17,828 nucleotides of DNA from Anaerolinea thermophila (GTDB taxonomy: Bacteria; Chloroflexota; Anaerolineae; Anaerolineales; Villigracilaceae). Made by a program: the position numbers and the translations under genes. Within the stretch, counting starts at the first letter, position 1. Each line of letters starts with the position of its first letter. A model generated the notes under the pieces. It searched no databases. It saw only the letters and a program-made list of their open reading frames with translations, and was not told the DNA's origin. Positions 16,820 to 17,828 of the stretch are shown one piece after another. Location of the stretch: assembly GCA_020722305.1 (NCBI GenBank), contig DYLB01000023.1, positions 1 to 17,828 of the forward strand, in the 5' to 3' direction.

Positions 16820-16832
16820 AATGACCTCTCAA

Positions 16833-16920
16833 TCTCATTGCGAGCGAAGCGAAGCAATCCTTGTTCGACAGGAGACTGCTTCCAAGTGACTCGCTCTGGC
16901 AAGCGTTCCTCGCAGCGACA
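16833..16920. repeat. Palindromic interspersed repeat (CATTGCGAG type)
   Basis: The ends CATTGCGAG (16836-16844) and CTCGCAGCGACA (16909-16920) are near-inverted copies, enclosing GCGAAGCGAAGCAATCC and GACTGCTTCC-like words. This is a widely seen class of short non-coding bacterial repeat. It fills the gap between the 65-codon ORF stop (16923) and the trpS remnant's ribosome-binding site, within the T-box transcript. Confidence 0.6.
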
Positions 16921-16922
16921 GG

Positions 16923-17120
16923 TTATGGGACGAACAACGGCATCCCGCCGTCCGTCTCTTGCCGGACGCTTCGTCTGCGCTCAGCACTGGCCTCGAGCCT
17001 GAGCGCCGTCAACACGGCCTCTGCCGTCTCCTCGGCGGATCCGGCGGCCGGTCCGCAATCGCGTTCCTGCATGGGATTTTCGATTCCCGCAATCAGAATG
17101 GGATCAGGTTGTGTTTGCAT
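16923..17120 (-). CDS. Small ORF of unknown function directly behind the Trp T-box
   Basis: The 65-codon ORF starts at the ATG at 17120 with AAGGAG about 6 bases upstream, and reads MQTQPDPILIAGIENPMQER at its N-terminus. The remainder is rich in Ala, Glu and Arg (EETAEAVLTALRLEASAERR), looks soluble and has no membrane segment. I do not recognise a family. As the first ORF after the Trp-specific leader it may be a genuine small protein, or another internally deleted gene like the adjacent trpS remnant. It contains no Trp codon. The stop is immediately followed by the CATTGCGAG-type repeat. Confidence 0.4.
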   Translation of the reverse strand: MQTQPDPILIAGIENPMQERDCGPAAGSAEETAEAVLTALRLEASAERRRSVRQETDGGMPLFVP

Positions 17121-17142
17121 ATCTTTCTCCTTATCAGCGTGG

Positions 17143-17193
17143 ACTCGACGACTCCGGTCGTCGCAGGCCCCGAAATCGGGAGATTTCGGAGTC
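17143..17193. repeat. GAGTCC-ended palindromic element with two hairpins
   Basis: Two inverted repeats stand side by side: CGACGA/TCGTCG around CTCCGG, and CCGAAATC/GATTTCGG around a 4-base centre, bounded by GGACTC and GGAGTCC. It resembles the hairpin at 1520-1549. It lies just after the T-box terminator and before the small ORF's ribosome-binding site. Confidence 0.45.
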
Positions 17194-17200
17194 CGGTGGG

Positions 17201-17242
17201 GTAAAAACAAAAAGCGTCCATCCCGAAATGGGACGAACGCTT
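17201..17242 (-). terminator. T-box regulated terminator
   Basis: A 13-bp stem with two G-U wobbles (17230-17242 with 17212-17224, 5-base loop) is followed on the minus strand by TTTTTGTTTTT. It lies directly 3' of the T-box core, and the antiterminator fold would compete with it. Confidence 0.85.
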
Positions 17243-17276
17243 GGTCCGTGGTGCCACCCAACTTAGGCTGTTAGGT

Positions 17277-17305
17277 AAAAAAACTCCCTGGTGAAGCACC
17301 AGGGA
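17277..17305 (-). terminator. Stem III hairpin followed by a seven-T run
   Basis: On the minus strand a perfect 9-bp stem (TCCCTGGTG with CACCAGGGA, 3-base loop) is followed by G and seven Ts (17277-17283). In T-box leaders a Stem III at this place is expected, but a long U-tract right behind it makes it look like a second, unregulated terminator. A further helix, AGGCTG/CAGCCT (17312-17317 with 17265-17270), can enclose it. Confidence 0.4.
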
Positions 17306-17333
17306 AGAAGCCAGCCTCACTCTTTTCGGATAC

Positions 17334-17376
17334 GCTCACTGTTCACTGAAAACTGATTACTGATTACTGAACACTG
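17334..17376. repeat. TGATTACTGATTACTG-type repeat inside the T-box leader
   Basis: Short words CACTGTTCACTGAAAACTG and ATTACTGATTACTGAACACTG follow one another. The sequence is AT-rich and degenerate, unlike the GC-rich T-box helices around it, and resembles common non-coding dispersed repeats. It falls in the linker between Stem II and Stem III, where an insertion could be tolerated. Confidence 0.5.
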
Positions 17377-17564
17377 GGATATATCCTACCTCTGTAACGG
17401 GAGTTCCCGGCGCAGGCTACTCTCTTTGGATTTCGCCCTGCAACTCGGAGGTCCATTCGGCGCTGTCGTTTCGGGCAGGACTTTCACCAACCGCCTGCTC
17501 TCTGGGCCGTCGTTCAGCACGTACTCGTCCTCGTCATGGTCTTTCGAGTATCGTATTGGGCCGT

Positions 17565-17592
17565 ATTATAGGCCAATCGGGGCGTTTGTCAA
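17565..17592 (-). promoter_or_regulatory. Consensus sigma-70 promoter of the T-box transcript
   Basis: On the minus strand TTGACA (17587-17592) and TATAAT (17565-17570) are perfect consensus hexamers with a 16-base spacer. This predicts a start near 17558, just ahead of Stem I of the T-box leader. Confidence 0.85.
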
Positions 17593-17602
17593 GGAGAAGA
17601 TT

Positions 17603-17734
17603 CTGGTGATTACCCACATCTTGGCGTCTGCCCATTCAGCAGATTTTGGGCCGCGAATTTCGCGAATTTGCACGAATTTTTCTTTACCCATTCGCGAGAA
17701 TTCGTGGCAAAAAGAACTTGTGGGCAATCACCAG
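17603..17734. mobile_element. MITE-like element with terminal inverted repeats and 7-bp flanking duplication
   Basis: Arms 17603-17618 (CTGGTGATTACCCACA) and 17719-17734 are inverted copies matching at 15 of 16 positions. Directly abutting them are identical 7-bp direct repeats, GAAGATT, at 17596-17602 and 17735-17741, as a target-site duplication would leave. The 132-bp element has no gene, and its interior is made of GCGAATTT-type repeats like those near the window start. It ends a few bases upstream of the -35 of the T-box promoter. No transposase is seen in the window, so any mobility would depend on one elsewhere. Confidence 0.45.
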
Positions 17735-17747
17735 GAAGATTCTTAAA

Positions 17748-17827
17748 CCACGAAGGATACGAAGTACACAAAGAAAAAATGAGTCTACTGCAAAAAGGTC
17801 TTTATCCACAAAGGACACGAAGTACAC
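17748..17827. repeat. Pair of 22-bp direct repeats
   Basis: Positions 17748-17769 and 17806-17827 match at 20 of 22 bases (CCACGAAGGATACGAAGTAC against CCACAAAGGACACGAAGTAC), with a 36-base AT-rich gap. It looks like non-coding dispersed repeat sequence. Two copies with one gap are too few to call a CRISPR, and the array may go on past the window edge. Confidence 0.6.
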
Positions 17828-17828
17828 C

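Larger units (their letters stand above)
17201..17558 (-). ncRNA. T-box leader (riboswitch) specific for tRNA-Trp
   Basis: Read on the minus strand, Stem I carries AGTA (17522-17525), the distal element GGTTGGTGAAAG (17481-17492) and a specifier loop GAA-UGG-ACC with the Trp codon UGG at 17453-17455. A Stem III hairpin lies at 17285-17305. The T-box antiterminator core GGGTGGCACCACGG (17246-17259) fits the consensus GGGTGGnACCgCG. A terminator hairpin with a T-rich tail ends the leader (17201-17242). Uncharged tRNA-Trp would pair with the UGG codon and, through its CCA end, with the UGGC in the T-box, letting transcription continue. The region downstream holds a small ORF, a trpS remnant and trpB2. 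A dispersed repeat is inserted between Stem II and Stem III (17334-17376). Confidence 0.9.

Noticed and set aside
17426..17746. 106-codon plus-strand frame across the T-box leader
   Set aside because: It covers the structured T-box leader, its consensus minus-strand promoter and the inverted-repeat element. There is no Shine-Dalgarno and the translation has no recognisable features.
17748..17827. CRISPR array
   Set aside because: There are only two repeat copies, they are imperfect and lack a leader or cas genes, and the words match common dispersed intergenic repeats.

Overview
The window looks like a chromosomal segment of a GC-rich member of the Chloroflexota, most likely class Anaerolineae. 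This is inferred from the style of GyrB, the giant multi-GAF histidine kinase followed by a FIST-domain gene, the PlsY and TrpB2-type proteins, and the intergenic short repeats. No rRNA, tRNA or CRISPR array was found. A family-level placement is not justified from the sequence alone.

Layout. Positions 1-200 hold an imperfect inverted repeat and a 12-bp palindrome. Positions 203-3339 (minus strand) encode a flippase-like membrane protein, a stand-alone response regulator and an FAD-dependent amine-oxidase-type oxidoreductase. Positions 3512-4419 (plus) hold a metallo-beta-lactamase-fold hydrolase with its own promoter. Strong hairpin terminators at 4428-4505 separate it from a convergent minus-strand operon (4514-6459): a polytopic membrane protein, a JAMM metallopeptidase overlapping it by ATGA, and a PlsY-type acyltransferase. 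A compact divergent promoter region (6466-6516) also drives the plus-strand membrane protein that precedes gyrB (7620-9521, with a terminator). A 1335-residue membrane histidine kinase (9697-13704) and a FIST sensor protein (13779-14945) follow and end at a strong terminator.

The last 2.8 kb (minus strand) is the most unusual part. A consensus promoter (TTGACA, 16 bp, TATAAT) starts a canonical T-box leader with a UGG (Trp) specifier, an antiterminator core and a terminator. Behind it lie a 65-codon ORF of unknown function, a palindromic interspersed repeat, a trpS remnant in which the HIGH-motif start is joined to the C-terminal end of TrpRS with a frameshift, an AT-rich repeat, and an intact TrpB2-type tryptophan synthase beta gene. 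The present effect of the T-box may therefore be to control trpB2, with the original tRNA-synthetase target destroyed. A 132-bp MITE-like element with 16-bp terminal inverted repeats and exact 7-bp flanking direct repeats sits just upstream of the T-box promoter.

Functional themes are envelope and lipid metabolism (flippase-like protein, FAD oxidoreductase, PlsY, membrane proteins), DNA topology (GyrB), signalling (response regulator, histidine kinase, FIST) and tryptophan supply. No previously unknown multi-gene system is evident. The novelty lies mainly in the T-box and trpS-remnant arrangement, the repeat-derived elements and the leaderless-looking promoters.
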